Shown: one piece after another, positions 48,516 to 61,801 of the stretch
Position numbering within the stretch: the first letter of the stretch is position 1
How the letters are laid out: every line of letters starts with the position of its first letter
Assembly (NCBI RefSeq): GCF_002994745.2
Contig: NC_037090.1
Span: forward strand, 26,835,501 to 26,899,500
Origin: Rosa chinensis
Lineage: Eukaryota > Streptophyta > Magnoliopsida > Rosales > Rosaceae
DNA length: 64,000 nucleotides
Direction: 5' to 3'
The notes under the pieces: generated by a model
Seen by the model: the letters and a program-made list of their open reading frames with translations, nothing else
Database searches by the model: none
What the model was told of the DNA's origin: nothing
Translations under genes and position numbers: made by a program

Positions 48516-51500
48516 GTTTTTTTTTCTTTTTGAATAAAGTGTTGGTGCGATTGCCCTTAAGCCTTAATTAATGAAACTGCCAAATACAAAAGGGGGGGGG
48601 GGGGGGGGGGGAATCTAAACCCCTGATTACAATAAGAATCTAGAGTATTTTCCGAAATGATATCAGGAATCTTTACGAAAAACATGTATTTTAACAAGCA
48701 TAAACTAGTAAAGAGTGCTCTAGTGACTGCTCCATTTGCTTTGACATAACGCTGACATAATGGAAAGATAAGTCGATATGTAACTCGATTACAACGCAAC
48801 ATAATTACCAATCGCACAGCTTTCCTACTATGTTGCCGCCCGAGGATAAATCCGATGACACTTAGCTTCACCCTACCACTAGGTGGTGGTGAACATTTGA
48901 CGAAGTAAGGAACTCGCTGCCTACCAAGAGCAGAAAGGCACGTTGAGTACACACACAGGTACAGAGCCTGACTAGCCCTACACTTGTCGTGTATGGACTT
49001 ATTACTCTAAAAAAGCGCAAAACAACTAAACAATAAAAATAAATAACAATAATAAAAACTAAAACAACCAGGGCAGGGCCCAAGATATGAGCCTAAGCCT
49101 AGCTACTAGTCTAACTAGTAGGGAAACCATAACCACCTAACAGGGCCCAGCCTAATTCTTGCACAACCCCAACCTTCCTCCCTCCCTCCCTGCTATGCCA
49201 CCAGTGACAGATTTGGATCTGAGGAACAGAGACGGTAGTCCCTAGATGCTTCATCGCTGGCACACAGTCAACTCGGTCTCTCTACTGCTGCTAATCCACA
49301 ACCCACACCCCACCAATCTAGACACCCAGCTAATCTGGATCGGATCTGCTCCGTCCACCCACAAATGGAGCCTCCATCATGAATCCCGCCTCCGGCCTCC
49401 CCAGCCTCCTTCACCACCAAACCAGCTCCCCTAGTCACACTTCCAACCTCCAATCCGACCCACAACCCCGGTATGCAGAAACCAAACCAAAACCTCTCGG
49501 CTGCCACGATCTCTCCTACCATCGGCCACTAATCCCTTTGAACTAAGGAGCCTGTAGACCCCGTGAAATTCCGAACATCACTTTTTGACGGAATAATTTT
49601 TCGTGACCTTTGTTTGGTCAAAGAGTTTTGGAAATAGTTTGGGATTGAGCCTTGGGTCCAAGAATAGCATAAGGTTAGAGTCCAAAATTTACTTTGGACA
49701 CCCAACAGACGGATATGCTAGTGAACCTAGCCCAATAAGCTAGTTGACCTTTGACCCGAACATCTCTCTTGATCTAATAAGGTTCTTGTAGCTCATAATA
49801 ACATCTTTGCATAATTTTGAAATATACTTGTGCGTGCGTTTACGATTTCTCGTTTTACTTTATTTCTTAACCATTAGTTGAATTCCTACCCGCCTTACCC
49901 GACACTTGCTCGTCAACCATCCCTCCGACTTTATAAAAATACTATTTATTTACTCCCTATGTTTTTCAAACTCGAGCGAAATTCCGACAAAATCTACTTT
50001 GCCATTTTTCTACCCAAATACAAGCTTGGTGAGGCCCAATCCTTATTTGGTCTTGCCAACACCTTAATTTGAGTTTACTTGCATTTACTTATTTTACCTT
50101 TATTTTTCCCCATCACTTTGGTTTTTACAACTTCTTGTTTTTACCCAAATTTATCTGCCCAAGCTGAGCCTTCTCTTTCACACGCAAAGAGCTTTTCCTC
50201 TTTCCTTGTTCACGTCAGAATTGGGCTGAGCGAAAGGAACCTCGTTCAACTCCACCCTTCCACGTTGCCAGCATGCATATGGCAACTCCTCCAAGAACAT
50301 CATCTCAAACCTTCAAAAGGGAGAACCCAGGCCATAAATCGTCATTCAACCTTCTCTTCTCACCTTTCCTCTCGTCCCTGGACACATCAGTCTGTTTTCG
50401 AGCCCCGAAACGCCTAGTTAGAGACCTTCGATCAAAAAACTTTCTTCATCAAAATTGTTCGTCTATGTCTCTTCTATCTAGCCTCCAAATTTCAGATCCA
50501 TTGGAGTCAATTTGAGTCCTGTACACCCCTCGAAGTAGAAGCTGTTCTGAAACGAGCCTGTTCCGGATTTCTGCTTGAATTTCGTCTCTTGCTCTACCCG
50601 AATCCCTCACATCTTACTTGAGACTGATACAAACACTTGGTAAGATTCTGGAACCATCAAGTTCCCCATTCTTTCTTCAATTTTTAGGCTCAATACGTTC
50701 AAAACAACTATTCCACATATTGAGAAGTTTCTGTTGCACTCTGCATGTTCGAGATTGAGCGAACTTCTTGGCCTGCAACTGGACTCGATCCAATCAGCTC
50801 CCTCAGCTCTCTTTCCTGTTGAAACCCTCACGAAAAACTCACCTTTTTTATTAGTCTTTGGTGAGTATCATCTTTTCCATAAAACTCTATGTATTTTTGG
50901 TTGTTATTACGAATCCTTGAAGATTATGAACTTGTCACTGCTGTTGTTGGTATCTTGCTGCCTTAATTTTGATTTGTTATCCATTCTAATGTCTAGGGAT
51001 TCTGCTCGGTCAAGGCTACACCTTGAGTATTAGAATCGTATTTGGTTCAAAGGTTATTTGTTGTTTGTAGCTGTCCAAATATCATGTTTCAATGCATTAT
51101 GTCATCGAGCTACAACACCTGCCCATATAGTATTAGAAAGTAACCTGAGCTATAGATCATTAGGAGCATTAGACGTGCCTCTTAAGTGTGTTGGATTTGT
51201 GCTAGAACATGGTTATTTTGAACATTGAAATCATGCCTGATCAAAGAGTTTATTTGTGTTACTGTTGTCCAAACACCATGTCTTCAAAACATCATGTTAG
51301 TGAGCTACAAGACCTTCCTCTTATAGTATTGAAGGGTGACTGAGACTTTAAGCCTTTAGAAGCTTTAGATACTTTCTATAGGTGTCTTAGAGTCTACTTA
51401 ACCAGTCATTTTGGGTACCAAACGAGCTTTACACAAAAGAACCAATTTCTGCAGTTTTCAGTTTCCAGTATAATCTGACCCAGCTGCATTCCTTTCAAAA

Positions 51501-53307
51501 CTGGAGCTGAACTGTTGATAATTTGGGATCAGTTCTTTCTGGAGAAAGATAGTAAACACATATATGAACATTCCAGAATTTGAATCACCCCAAAATCATT
51601 TTCCTAAAATTAGTTATGCAATTTTGAAATAGGTGGACAGAAGCTGTTATTTCTAGAGAAAACCTGCACATTGTTTTACTCTAGCTTCTGAAACCTTTAC
51701 TCTTCACATGGCTTCACTCAAAATTCTATAACCATTTCATTCTCACTGAGTTGGTTGTTAAACCATCTTCTTTCCAAAATTTTCCAAGAATTACCTCAAG
51801 TATTTTGGACACTCTTCCTTGGCCCTTAACAGTTCCTACTTAAACTCTGTTTCCAGCTTTTGACAACTTGTCTTCTAAAGGTATTTTTGCCACTTTTTCT
51901 TGAAGAACCAACTCTCCCTTAGAGCCCTAATGGTCTGGTTATTAGTTAGTAATTAGGTTAAAGGAAAGGTTTTCTTCGGAGAGTAATGTGAGTGAATAGC
52001 TAGCCTAGTTTATCGTGATTAATGTCACTTATTTGGTATGGGCTTGATATCTTGGTAGGATCTTGTGAAGTGGTGGTTACTACAAGGTTGCATTGAGGCC
52101 AAGTGCTGCAAGAGAAAGCTCGAGTTCCAGGTAGGGGATGCCTTTAACTCTATCTATGCTTTTCTTACATATACTATGTTTTATATGAGGCCTCTTGCAT
52201 GTTTTGGAAATTATCTGTTTTTACAACTTGAAATGGTTTACGTGGATTGGATTGATGTGTTGGTAATTGATGGGGATGTAAGGAGAGGTTAGTTCCTCTT
52301 TGAGCCACCGATGGTGGGCAGTGTGCACCATGCCCTTGTTATCTCCCCTTTGTCTCTAGCCTTGTGATTATTGAATTCTGAAAAGTGATTGGCTATATGG
52401 TAGGTTGTGATGGAAGTGTGAAAGATGATCAATTGCCGTGGGATTGTAGTTACGTGGTGACGATCACGTGGAAGCGCAAACCGGTTTTTATCTACTTCTT
52501 TTATTGAAAACGATAACTCTTGTTTTTAAACTTAGATATGGGGGCGGGCATGGGCAATGACTGGATGTAGGAGCCTAACCCCTACTTTAGTTTGTTTTGC
52601 AGGCTATTGTTGTCAAAGTTTGGGTGCGGAGGATAATCCTTAGAGGCCAAAATTTGTTTTGTTTAAAGTTTATTTTATTTGGCTTGTTTGATTTCGTTAA
52701 ATTTTTGTAACGTTATGTATGGTTGATGATGTGTGTGTGATTGCTTACCACCAAAGTGGAACCCTAGGGTTAGAACCTCCATTTGAGTTTAGGTCCTAGT
52801 GGGCTAGACCTAGAAGACTCACGTAACTTACCATTCAATGAACCTAATGCAAACTTGGGCTAAGAACTAAAAATTGACATATGTTCTAAAACTCAACACA
52901 ACACCACCTTCCTTTCCTCTTCCTCGCCTAGTTAGTAATCTTGTGATTACGAGCCAAGCCCACTATACAAGCCCAAAAATTTCGGGCTTATAGATTTCTT
53001 GTTTTCCAACCTAAAGGCCTTGTCTCTTTGAGGAATTTTAACACTTACTCCAAGTGTCGTGGGTGTAAAGTTCCTTGGGGAGGTGGCGCTGTGGAAATCC
53101 GGTCTCCGGGTCTCCACAGAGCCGAGTTCACCAAGCAACATATCCCTTCTGACAACAGCGTCCTGAGGCAAGCAGACCATTTTTCAAACTCCAATGCAGC
53201 GTTCTCTACTTTATTTTGAGCATCACAAACATTGGTATCCTAAAACTTGTTCACCGTTACAATTTGGTTGAAAATTTGCACAAGTACACATGAAAATCTA
53301 AACATTT
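48516..53307 (-). mobile_element. Non-coding retroposon (family P/Q), copy Q, split by a solo LTR
   Basis: A minus-oriented copy related to the retroposon at 46739-47885. Its 3' A tail appears as a T run from 48516. Flanking AACTGTTA at 48508-48515 and 53308-53315 suggests an 8-bp target duplication. Its body is cut by the solo LTR at 49553-53118 and contains a run of 20 C (20 G on plus, 48592-48611). Net length is about 1.2 kb, like copy P. Confidence 0.65.
49553..53118. mobile_element. Solo LTR, about 3.6 kb, TSD GAGCC
   Basis: Starts TGTAGACCCCG and ends CCGGGTCTCCACA (imperfect inverted ends, TG...CA). Identical 5-bp duplications GAGCC flank it at 49548-49552 and 53119-53123. No primer-binding site, gag or pol lies next to it, so it is read as a solo LTR left by recombination. 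The open frames inside lack domains. Orientation was not established. Confidence 0.75.
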
Positions 53308-53389
53308 AACTGTTAATTTGCGGAAATGTGATTGAAAAGTGAGTATCACAAGAAAGTCCTCATTTTAGTGGTCCTCATTAGAATCTCTC

Positions 53390-55440
53390 CCTGCATTTTG
53401 AAGCTTTGCCCAACTATCTTCTTTAAATTAGTAATTCTCCAACCCATCTCATAATTGGAAAAAAAAAATCACAAAAGCTCATAATTTTTTTTTAAAAAGT
53501 GCTCATTTTCATTTCTCAATCTCAGCTGAGAAATTCTATTCCAATTCCACAACCCACTGTGAATCCTCTGTTAACCCTTGAAAATCCATATATTTCGCTT
53601 TCAAAACATACAAAAAGGCAGTCCAACACAAAGCACAAAGAGTAAAATCCTACTTGCTTTGTTTTCAAAACACTATTTCCCACTCAGTTTTCCCAGCTCT
53701 ACTTGCTTGAACCTTTAGAAAGCCCAGCTGAATAACAAACCCGATAATGGAGCATGAATCGGCTCTACTTTCCTCAAGGCATTCCCTGAAATGATAATAA
53801 TGAAGCAAAATACACATTTTCATGAGTTAATATTTTGAAGCTTTGGAATCTCTCAACAAATGGGATATATGCTATGTCAGCCTGAAGAAAAGATATTTGT
53901 ATGTAAGACTTAAACCAAAACTTATAAACTCAACCACTTAATTGGTCATCACATTGCTCAAAGGGCATAAGATATTCCTCAATTTCATATTTTTTGGAAT
54001 TCAAAATCATTAAACGGAAATGTACATTGAAAACAATAGATTTAGGAAAATCTTAGCACACCAACACTGGCAACATGTAAACATAAGTTACATCACATTA
54101 GCAACATGTAAACTAAAGTTACTTAACAAATTTATACAAATAACAGTGTCATCGTTCTTTTCTCTGAAGAACCTAGTGGCAGACACTTATTTGATTGGAG
54201 AACAATAACCATATATTAGAGATAGCCCAAGCTAATTAAAAATGAGACCAGAACAAAGCTTTATTAGTACTAATAACCATAGCATGACATTCTAAGTTGA
54301 AAATATATGGCGACAAACCACTTTGGGTGCCATACCTATTTTTTAAGAAAATCATACCTTAACTCCCTTTGTGCATGCTTCTAGATATTAGAAGGCACTC
54401 TTGCACTTTGCATCTTTATTTTTAGGGCAGGCTACATCATCATCATCATCATCATTGTCACAGAGCCCCTCCTTTATAGCTCTCATCTTGAATGTGATAG
54501 ATATAGAAGAAAAATCAGTTGAATAATGATTAAGGCTTATAGCACCTAATGTATATAAACATCAGTCCTTTTGGAAGCCCCATTCCTTAATTTGTTAGGA
54601 ATATCCGATTTTGAAGTTTGAAAGTGAGAACTTATGAGAACAAAGGACCTGAATTTGTCTACCCAGGTGGTTGTTGCAGAGCAAGCTCCAATTTGGTGAC
54701 CAGGGAATGGAATTTTCATAATACTTTGTAGATCTTCTCCACGTCAGTGACGAACTTGCAATGGGTCGGGTTGTCTAGGCTTCGTTCCGGGTCAGTTTCA
54801 AGATAAACCAACCCAAGCCCAGACTATCATTCGCTGAATACATGATTGCTTTGTTTGCTGGGTTTGTGAATTGTGTGAAAGAGGTGTAAGGGGCATTTTG
54901 GATTGCACGAAATTGAGAGATTGTGTTTGGTATAGAGAAAGATTCTGATACAATCTTTGCATTTTATGTCTCTCACTCTCGCCTTTGCAACTTTAAAGTT
55001 GTCTTACTACCATTTCTAAAGCAGAATGAGTTAATGGGGCATTTTGATATTATTCTCCATAGACTAAAACAAGGCTGAAAGTGGGAGCGCCTTTTTTCGG
55101 CTTGAAATGACCATTTTAGTTCTCAAAGTGGGCCCCATCGTCAAAGTTAATATCCAATTTAGATAGAGCAAGTGAAATTGGACATGGCTGATGAAATTAG
55201 AAAGTTTAGGGGTGTTACTGATTAAATTGAAACCACATGAACTAATTAACATAATGTTAGACCCAAACCTCAGAGGGGTAAACTGATTTTAGTCCTCATT
55301 TTTATTTATTGTCCTAATCTCTAATGTCATAATAAAGTTGTATATGAAGTAGAGAAAAAAATATATTCAGAAGAAATGCTTTTATTACTAATAAAAACTG
55401 TGTACATATCATTGATTCTAGTATCCTTGAGTACTATTCG
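53390..55440. other. Intergenic, no gene supported
   Basis: AT-rich DNA with short frames only. A weak inverted-repeat element may lie at 55062-55298 (ends AGACTAAAAC and TTTTAGTCCT), but no duplication was found. The segment 54660-54900 has a more balanced composition; I could not assign it. Confidence 0.45.
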
Positions 55441-56478
55441 ACCCTCTTTACCAATAATGATTGACCACACCATTTTTGAATCTCACTTCAAAACCTTTCT
55501 TTTCAAGCATAGCAATAGAGATTAGATTTCTTCTAATGGTGGATGCATACAAGACATTTTTGAGAATCACATTTGTGTCATTACATGGAAGCTTGCAATC
55601 TCCTTTTCCAAGAACATCTATGTATGTATTGTTCCTCATGTATAAATGATGCCCTCCTTGTGCTTTTTCATTGATGTTGATGAAAAAGGATTTGTTCTTG
55701 CAAACATGTCTTGTAGCTCCGAAGTCGAGAGACTATTGTTCTTCACATTCCATTGTGATCGAGTGATTTAGTGATTGTCAAAATTATTCCTTAGGCTTGT
55801 CATTGTTCATTTGACATTTGGGACATATCAATCTAATGCAACCAGTTTCTCCACAAAAGTAACACCCATACTTTTTGCCTTTGAACTTGTGATTCTTCAT
55901 GTTGCTAGTCTTGTAGAGACTATGATTTTGTTATTTTATGTCTTTGGGACACCTCAGCTATTAGGAGGTTACCTCTACTATTTTTGTTTTTCCTCTTGTT
56001 CATTCTCACTTCTTCAACTGCCAACATAGCAGGAAAATTGTTAATGGATAACTCTTTTTGGCCATAGGTCAAGGAAGTCACCACATAATCCCATGATTTG
56101 GGAAGACTGTTGAGAAGTGTAGAAACTTGCATTTGATTATGAATAAAATGGCTAGCATTGGACAAGTCTTTTGCTAATAACTCTATTTTTGTAATATGAT
56201 TCACCATGTCATCGTTTTCGTTCATTTTCGTTCATAAGAGTGCTATTATATTTCTCAAGCGGGAATTACATGTATGTTTGAGATTGAGGCCCGTATTTTT
56301 GATCTAATACATCGATGATTTCTTTGGTGGTCTCATACCCTACATAGAGATGAATCAAATCATCTTCCATATGGTTAAGAATAGTAGTAGTAGCTAATGC
56401 ATTATCTTCTTCCCAATTAGTATAATTCAGATGCAACAGGAGGCTTTTTGATTTTTGACGTATATAATGTTTTCCCAT
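55441..56478 (-). pseudogene. Ty1/copia gag-pol fragment
   Basis: In order on the minus strand: a UBN2-type Gag piece (56478-56266, NYTNWEEDNALATTTILNHM); a second Gag piece (56225-55920, VSTLLNSLPKSWDYVVTSL); a zinc knuckle near 55870-55829 where the His ligand is replaced by Cys (CYFCGETGCIRLIC); and a protease-end segment (55639-55448, VILKNVLYASTIRRNLISI). Frames change between the pieces. No integrase, RT or LTR could be identified beside it. Dead fragment. Confidence 0.85.
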
Positions 56479-56979
56479 GGGTAAGTAGATAAGTGATTAT
56501 TCTTTTTCATATGCAATGATTGATAATATGTGTGTCTCTATCTTCATATTCTCCAATTTGGACATACCGGCCATGATAAACTAAGTGTGGGACTAATGAG
56601 TAAAGAATGAAAACTTACAAGTGTACGTTTCTTTGTTATATGTTAAGTCTCTATCCCTTTCTTGCTATCGCTGTGAATTGTGTTTATTTGAATTGTAATA
56701 CCTATTGATAACAAACAATTGATTGGATTTTCCTTGTATCATAACGCTGCTTTGATGCCTCAGTTGAAAAATATAGAAAATGATCATTGTGATTAGTGTC
56801 GTTAGACTGATGATGACAATGGTATGATGTATTTGATCTAGACAAAACAAGGAAAATACAAATATCTGAATGAATGATTATGGAAGGGATTGAGGTTCCT
56901 TTTATAGACCTCAACCATTGTGCCTCTTGAGTGAATAGATATAACTGTTGATTATTTATACCTCTTCATCACTATTACT
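56479..56979. other. AT-rich flank of copia fragment
   Basis: It may include leader or LTR sequence of the copia element, but no TG...CA boundary or primer-binding site was found. No gene seen. Confidence 0.4.
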
Positions 56980-57277
56980 TATACCTCTTCACTATTTTTT
57001 TTTTTTTGATGTAAAGATAATTTTATTGAAAAGAGACTAGCTCAAATGGTTACAGTCATATTGAAGTACATCTACAATAGAATTGGGAGCTTGGTGGAGC
57101 TAAGACTCCTTTTTAATAGATTCAAAACCGATACTAGCTAGTCTATGAGCAACTTAATTGGTTGCAATTTTTGGGGGCAAAACCTATTTGTACCTCGTGG
57201 AACTACATCTGGAGGTCATGGATGTCAGCAATAATGGTTGCAAACTCAGAATAAGCATATTGTTGGTGTATGATTGC

Positions 57278-57587
57278 TTAGATAGCAGCAAGGTAATCTG
57301 TTTCAATACTGACAAAGGACAGCTGTAGTTGGACTACCATCTCAAGTCCTGTTCGGATAGCAAGCAGTTCTGCCTGCTTAGATGAGTTCACATGAGGTAG
57401 ATGATAAACAAAAGAAGCTAGGAATTGCCCAGATGGACCACGAGCAATACATCCAGCTCCCCTGATGCATCTGCGATGGTAAGAACAAACCATCTACATT
57501 TATTTTCACCTATCTGGCTGCCAGTGATGTTTTACTACTTGCTTCAGTGCTGCAGAAGTAGCTCTAACTTTCTAGAAATCTTCCAAC
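57278..57587 (-). pseudogene. LINE ORF2, RNase H domain
   Basis: The frame 57493-57278 shows the plant LINE RNase H: GAGCIARGPSGQFLASF, then NSSKQAELLAIRTGLEM and ETDYLAAI. It resumes the ORF2 reading interrupted by the solo LTR at 57593-59449. Confidence 0.85.
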
Positions 57588-57592
57588 CAGGC

Positions 57593-59449
57593 TATCACGC
57601 CCTGACTCGAGCTAATCTTATAATCTCAAGCTAAGGTGTGAATCACATCTTAATTATAGAATTAAAATCTCTATAATCAAAATGTGACAACAAAATAAAT
57701 AAATTGTGAACTAACTAAGATCGAGGTCATGGGTTCGTGGTGTTAGCTCAGTGGTTAGAGCACCCACTACCTAAGATTGAGGTCATGGGTTTGAGTCACC
57801 ATGGGGGTAGGAGTGAAATACTTTGATCCTCTTTTTAACAATTAAAAAAAAAAAAAAGATAACAAGATCTCAAAATTCCAACGGAAGCATATATTATAGT
57901 CTTTATCACATAGTACACTAGTACTCATTCTTTATTCCAAACAAACATAAAGAAACAAAAATTTCACAACCCATTGGACATTATATACATATCGGAACTT
58001 CTTGCTCTAGTATCTCGATTCCATACCTGCAAAATCTGTTAAGAGGCGAGCTCAACCAGCGGCTCAGTAGGGATATAAAACTTCCTCATGGATAATTGAC
58101 CAAAGATAATACCATCATATATTTCAATTATAACATGCATATCAAACAATGATGCAATCCAACTCCATTTATATACCCGTTAATTCATATAATAGAATAC
58201 ACAAGCCTACACGTCCCATACCGTGTACTTTGCAGTTTTGCAACTGTGACTTGAATATCCAAACATATAAATTAATCCCCTGACTCAATCAAATCCCCCA
58301 AAACCCTTTTTGCTAGTCATCTTGCCCGAAACATTGATCTCCAAGCCCAAATCACCCAAATATATATACAATTATACCGTCGATATTCTAAACCTAAATG
58401 TGCACACGGGCTCGCCTGAGCTTGATCCCTACAACGTTCAGACTCAACTACACAAGATAATTCCCACAATCACCAAATAACCATGATTTTTCCCCAACTC
58501 CTATACACTTGATAAATAACAACCTCCATGAAAACATGCACTTACATTGATCAACGTACATTTAGTACATGAAATTCAAATATGATCAAAGAAATCATGC
58601 AAAAATAATAATATTGAGAATAACATATAGACGAAGAACATAAAATCAACATCCAATCATAAAAAGTTTCCCCGAGATCCCCCTACCTTATTTTCGACAA
58701 TCATGGATGATACAAAACAAAATCAAGCCTCCTAGGTCATCAAAAATAAAGTCACCAAATCAGACTTTTGTTTCTACTAATAGAAAGAGCTCGTCAAGAC
58801 GAATCCATAAGCGAAAACGGATCCTAAATCGGGCTTACGGTTCAAAAGTTATGCCAAAAAAAAAATTTAGAGAGAGAAAATCAAAGAAAGAGAGAGAGAG
58901 TTCTCCGAAAAATGTGGAGAAATAATTATCTGGTTGGGTCCTATTTATAGGGCTGAATAACCGACGCAATTGAGTCAGTTTTATGGTTTTGGACGATAAG
59001 TGAATGACACATGTCAAGGCATTACTAATTTTCCAACACTTGTACGCCACATGTCCGAATCTGATAGATTACTTCATCACTATCTGCCACATGTTAAACA
59101 TCTAAAACACAAATTACCCACTTGCACCACGTTCGGGCTGCTGTTCTTGGTCAACAAGTAATATATACCCACCAATAGCAACGCGCCACGTCCCCAATCA
59201 TTGTTATTTCTATCCAGACTTCAAAATTCCACTAAAAATAGTTCGATAATCTGACAAAAAAATCCCCAAAAATTACTACGAACCTATAACAATGTCTACT
59301 TTATTCATATGTAACTGAAAATAAAATTTGACCAACTAAAAAAATTTCAAATATTTTTCAAGAGCTTTAAAATTAGTAAAATTGGATAAAAATTTCTAAA
59401 TAATAACTTTCGACTTTAAAAATTAAAAATTAAAAATCAGGTAGTCACA
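57593..59449 (-). mobile_element. Solo LTR, about 1.9 kb, TSD CAGGC, inside LINE ORF2
   Basis: On plus it starts TATCACGCCCTGA and ends TCAGGTAGTCACA; on minus it is TGTGACTACCTGA...TCAGGGCGTGATA, with the terminal CA decayed to TA. Perfect 5-bp duplications CAGGC lie at 57588-57592 and 59450-59454. Its ends resemble the gypsy LTR at 16127-18940. Removing it brings the zf-RVT and RNase H parts of the LINE together. Confidence 0.88.
57735..57856 (+). mobile_element. tRNA-derived SINE inside the solo LTR
   Basis: A-box-like TTAGCTCAGTGGTTAGAG and a B-box-like GGTCATGGGTTTGAGTC are followed by a short body and an A run (about 57843-57856). A partial duplicate of its own B-box region (AGATCGAGGTCATGGGTTCG) lies directly upstream, hinting at a tandem or second, truncated copy. 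No clean TSD was seen. Confidence 0.75.
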
Positions 59450-59454
59450 CAGGC

Positions 59455-59829
59455 TAAGGAGCTACACAAAAGAACTGATGTTGGTTTTGGATTATTTTCC
59501 CACAGTGTAGTTTTCCGATTTTTCCATAAAGACCAGATTAACATTAACAGCTTTTCAAATATCTCTGGCTTGTGTAAGAGTGTAGTTTCTAACATCCATT
59601 CCTTAAAAATCATGTTTGGCATAGCCATAGACGGTAAGTTAAACAGAAGAACAGAGAAAATTTCTTTTGCAATCAGACACTTACAGAAGATGTGAGTTAT
59701 GTCCTCTAGGGTAGCAGAGCATAGTAGACAACTCGTTTCACCATCATAGCCCTTGGTGAGTAAGCGCTCTTTGGTGGGTAGGATGTTTTGGCAGGCCCTC
59801 CATACACATATTTGGACCTTGGCAGGCAC
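59455..59829 (-). pseudogene. LINE ORF2, zf-RVT domain
   Basis: Includes PAKVQICVWRACQNILPTKE and the zinc-binding pattern CLLCSATLEDITHIFCKC (C-x2-C, then H-x3-C), the plant zf-RVT signature, followed by LIWSLWKNRKT. The 3' continuation is cut by the solo LTR. Confidence 0.9.
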
Positions 59830-60471
59830 CCCAGCTTTCCAAAGACGTTTCCATAGCTCCTTAAAAGGGTCTCCCTGTGAAGTAGAAGCAAGAGCATTAT
59901 TGAGAATGTGTTCTCTGGCAATCCAGCAAGCAGTCTAAACGGTGAAGAAACTCCCTTTTTCTAGCTCCCAGAGAAGCATATCTGATAAAACTCTTCTACT
60001 TAAAGGGATAGATAGTATTTGAGCAGCAACTTCAGGAGAAAATAGTGTAGACACAGATGGAGCAATCTAGGGTCTAGTGTGTGGATTAATGAGGTCAGCT
60101 ACCATATTGAATGAGGTTGATTTTGCCGGTCTGTGAATCTGAAGCCTTGAGCAATTAAGAATCCATCTATCCTTCCAAATGTGAATCTGAATTCCATTTT
60201 CTACTCTCTATTTGACTCCAGCTTTCAACACTGGTCTACCTTCTAGGATACTTCTCTACTAATATGATGGTGCTTCCCAGAAGGAACAAGTGGGAAAATA
60301 TTGAGCTTTAAACAATCTGCTAGTAACTAATGAGTTAGGTTGGACACCAATCTCCATCCCTGTTTAGCTAGCATGGCAAGGTTATAAGCATAGATATTTT
60401 TAAATCCCATATCACCCTCATGTTTGGTAAGACATAGTCTCTCCCAGCTACGCCAATGGATTCTTCTTTTC

Positions 60472-61641
60472 TCATATGTATCTCCCCAAACGAATATCAT
60501 CACACAAACCTTTTGGTAGCAAATAACAATTCATAGCATACAGAGGCAAGGTTTGAGCAACAGATTTAATGAGAACTTCTTTTCCTGCACAACTTAAGAT
60601 CTTGGACTTCCAGTCCACTAGTTTCTTTGTGAGTTTCTCTTTGATGTCTTGGATTTTCCTACACATAATGGTAACCCCAAGTACCTGTCATGCTCCTCTA
60701 CACAATTTACATCAAGTATTGTAGCAAGTTTAGATTGCAACTTTTTTGGTACATTCTTGCTAAACACCACACTGCTCTTCTGAAAATTCATCTTTTGTCC
60801 AGAAACCCATTCATATGTGTTCAAGATTGCTCTTACTAGTAAACATTCCTGTAATGAGGCCTCACCAAAGAAGAAACTATCATCAACAAAGAAAAGATGA
60901 TGTAAGATAGGGGCCTGAGGACACATTTTCAACCCCTTGATAAATCCGCAGTCCACCGCTTGTGATAACAAAGCTGAGAGTCCTTCTGCACATAGTATAA
61001 AAAGGTAGGGCGAAAGTGGATCACCCTGCCTAATTCCCCTAGTTGGAATAATGCTTTCAGACTGTTCTCCATTGATAAGAATAGCATAAGTGACTGACAT
61101 AACACAACTCATCACCATGTTAATCCATTTAGAGTCAAAACCCAACTTAGTCAATATAGCCTGCAAAAATTTTCATTCAAGATGATCATAAGCCTTACTG
61201 ATATCCAGTTTGAGGGAGAAGAAACCTTCCTCCTGAGGCCTCAGCTTGTACATAGAGTATGACACTCAATAGCAACTAGGGTGTTATCTGAAATCAAACG
61301 ACCCGGTACATATGCACTCTAAAAGGGAGAAATAATGTCTGGGAGCCATTTCTTCAGTCTATTAGCCACAACCTTGGAGCTAATCCTGTAGATAATATTA
61401 CACAGAGCTATGGGATGAAAATGAGATGCAGTAGTAGGGTTTGCAATTTTTGGAATGAGGCATAAGTGAGTAAAATTGGAAGTAGTCCAAATCTCTCCAT
61501 TTTCAAGAAAGTTTCGAATAGCAAGACACACATGCATACCAACAATGTTTCAATAATTTTGGAAGAAAAAAAGGGACATACCATCAGGTCCAGGACCTTT
61601 TGAGAGGTGCATTTGGAACAATGCAGCCTTGATTTCATCAT
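60472..61641 (-). pseudogene. LINE ORF2, reverse transcriptase
   Basis: Overlapping frames carry RT motifs: FSPFHP-type leader replaced by HFHPIALCNIIYRISSKVVANR, then GIRQGDPLSPYLFILCAEGLS and the catalytic FVDD (HHLFFVDDSFFFGE), and finally the thumb-side KLVDWKSKILSCAGKEVLIK. At least three frames are needed. Catalytic Asp residues are present but the frame is broken. Confidence 0.9.
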
Positions 61642-61801
61642 TAGAGTGAGGCCTCAATAAATCTTCATTCATGTGTGGAGCAACTTTCATTGGAGTTGTT
61701 CGAAAGATCACAGAGATTGCTGCATCACATGTACCTTCAGTAGAGAAGATTTCTTGATAGTAATTTAGAATCAGTTGCTTAACTGTATCAGGATCAATGG
61801 T

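Larger units (their letters stand above)
48412..53389. mobile_element. TIR element split by a retroposon and a solo LTR
   Basis: The left end carries AAGGACCACTAAAATGAGAAC and the right end the complement of GAGGACCACTAAAATGAGGAC, a strong inverted repeat. Its own DNA is only about 100 bp at the left and 75 bp at the right; the rest is inserted. No clear target duplication was found, so the superfamily is open. Confidence 0.6.

Noticed and set aside
50079..50515. Frames of 80-112 codons inside the 3.6-kb solo LTR as coding
   Set aside because: They overlap in different frames, have no domain, and lie inside a unit bounded by TG...CA ends and a 5-bp duplication.
54660..54900. Balanced-composition segment as an exon of a minus-strand gene
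   Set aside because: No frame longer than a few tens of codons and no recognisable motif; could not be supported.
55062..55298. A small MITE with AGACTAAAAC/TTTTAGTCCT ends
   Set aside because: The inverted repeat is short and no target duplication was found on either side.
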